Part shown: in pieces, positions 12,052 through 12,223 of the stretch
How the letters are laid out: every line of letters starts with the position of its first letter
Position numbering within the stretch: position 1 is the first letter of the stretch
From: an uncultured bacterium
GTDB lineage: Bacteria > Planctomycetota > Phycisphaerae > Sedimentisphaerales > Anaerobacaceae
Assembly: GCA_913009865.1 (NCBI GenBank)
Contig: CAJVYK010000053.1
Span: 1 to 12,223 of the forward strand
DNA length: 12,223 nucleotides
Direction of reading: 5' to 3'
Made by a program: the position numbers and the translations under genes
The notes under the pieces: model-generated
Seen by the model: only the letters and a program-made list of their open reading frames with translations
What the model was told of the DNA's origin: nothing
The model's database searches: none

Positions 12052-12076
12052 CTTCAAAATAACTCGAGGATATAAT
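12048..12076 (+). promoter_or_regulatory. Near-consensus promoter of the antitoxin-like gene
   Basis: TTGACT at 12048-12053, a 17-bp spacer and TATAAT at 12071-12076 make the best sigma-70-type promoter in the window. Eight bases separate the -10 from the ATG at 12085, predicting a leaderless transcript. GAGGA at 12066-12070 would then lie upstream of the message and could not act as a ribosome-binding site. Confidence 0.65.
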
Positions 12077-12084
12077 AAATAGTT

Positions 12085-12223
12085 ATGAGTAAGACTGCAG
12101 AACAACTGATATATGAAGTTCTTCATCTTCCTTCACAACAAAGAGCTTTTATTGCGGAAAAGCTACTTGAAAGCCTTGATTATGATCAAGATTTTCAACT
12201 GAGTGAAGAATGGAAGGGTGAGA
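12085..12223 (+). CDS. Addiction-module antitoxin-like protein (TIGR02574 type), partial
   Basis: The first 46 codons are present and the gene runs off the window. The pattern is that of the putative addiction module component family: a short helix (TAEQLIYEVLHLP), SQQRAFIAEKLLESLD (17-32), then acidic residues and LSEEWKGE (39-46). Complete members are about 70-80 residues and usually precede a RelE/ParE-type toxin gene; the antitoxin binds and neutralises the toxin and represses the operon. The toxin would be just beyond the window. The start is set by family alignment and by the promoter immediately upstream. Confidence 0.8.
   Translation, partial: MSKTAEQLIYEVLHLPSQQRAFIAEKLLESLDYDQDFQLSEEWKGE

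Overview
The window reads as accessory-poor bacterial chromosome of moderate GC with AT-rich spacers. The best guess is a planctomycete-like lineage (Phycisphaerae or a relative). This is inferred from an unusual set: a PP2C/SpoIIE-type phosphatase, an unlinked accB-accC pair, a lone lysA, an H1-like lysine-repeat protein, mixed use of Shine-Dalgarno and apparently leaderless starts, and intergenic short repeats of the kind common in environmental genomes. No 16S rRNA or other marker is present, so taxonomy stays tentative. No rRNA, tRNA, CRISPR array or intact insertion sequence was seen.

Layout. 1-336 is non-coding and holds 10-bp-phased A-tracts. 337-1620 (+) is a SpoIIE/RsbU-type phosphatase. 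1991-3888 (+) is accB-accC, the biotin carrier and biotin carboxylase of acetyl-CoA carboxylase, surrounded and interrupted by 7-bp-period repeats. 4026-4718 (-) is an acyl-CoA thioesterase followed by a small membrane protein. 4927-5130 (+) is a small Cys/His-rich protein. 5315-6592 (-) is lysA. 6810-6998 (-) is a 62-residue protein that is two-thirds lysine, with a strong terminator. 6999-7544 is AT-rich with at most one doubtful small ORF. 7545-8177 (+) is nadD. 8191-8344 is a long imperfect inverted-repeat element between convergent genes. 8359-11226 (-) is mnmG followed by a radical SAM/SPASM-like gene. 11375-12051 (+) is a conserved-looking unknown gene plus a possible overlapping mini-ORF. 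12085 to the end (+) is the start of an addiction-module antitoxin-like gene.

Most genes are core metabolism: fatty-acid precursor synthesis (AccB/AccC) and acyl-CoA turnover (thioesterase), lysine (LysA), NAD (NadD) and tRNA wobble modification (MnmG). Promoter-like sites with the same -10 (TATACT) and a 16-bp spacer precede accB, lysA and mnmG. The mnmG and antitoxin promoters sit so close to ATG that leaderless transcripts are predicted.

The most unusual signal is the set of heptanucleotide arrays at accBC. There is one in the accB leader, one inside the accB linker codons, one filling the accB-accC spacer (with a 13-bp inverted repeat) and one starting at the base after the accC stop. 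The array words differ but the 7-bp period is shared. The copy inside accB would act as a frameshift switch if its unit number changed by one.
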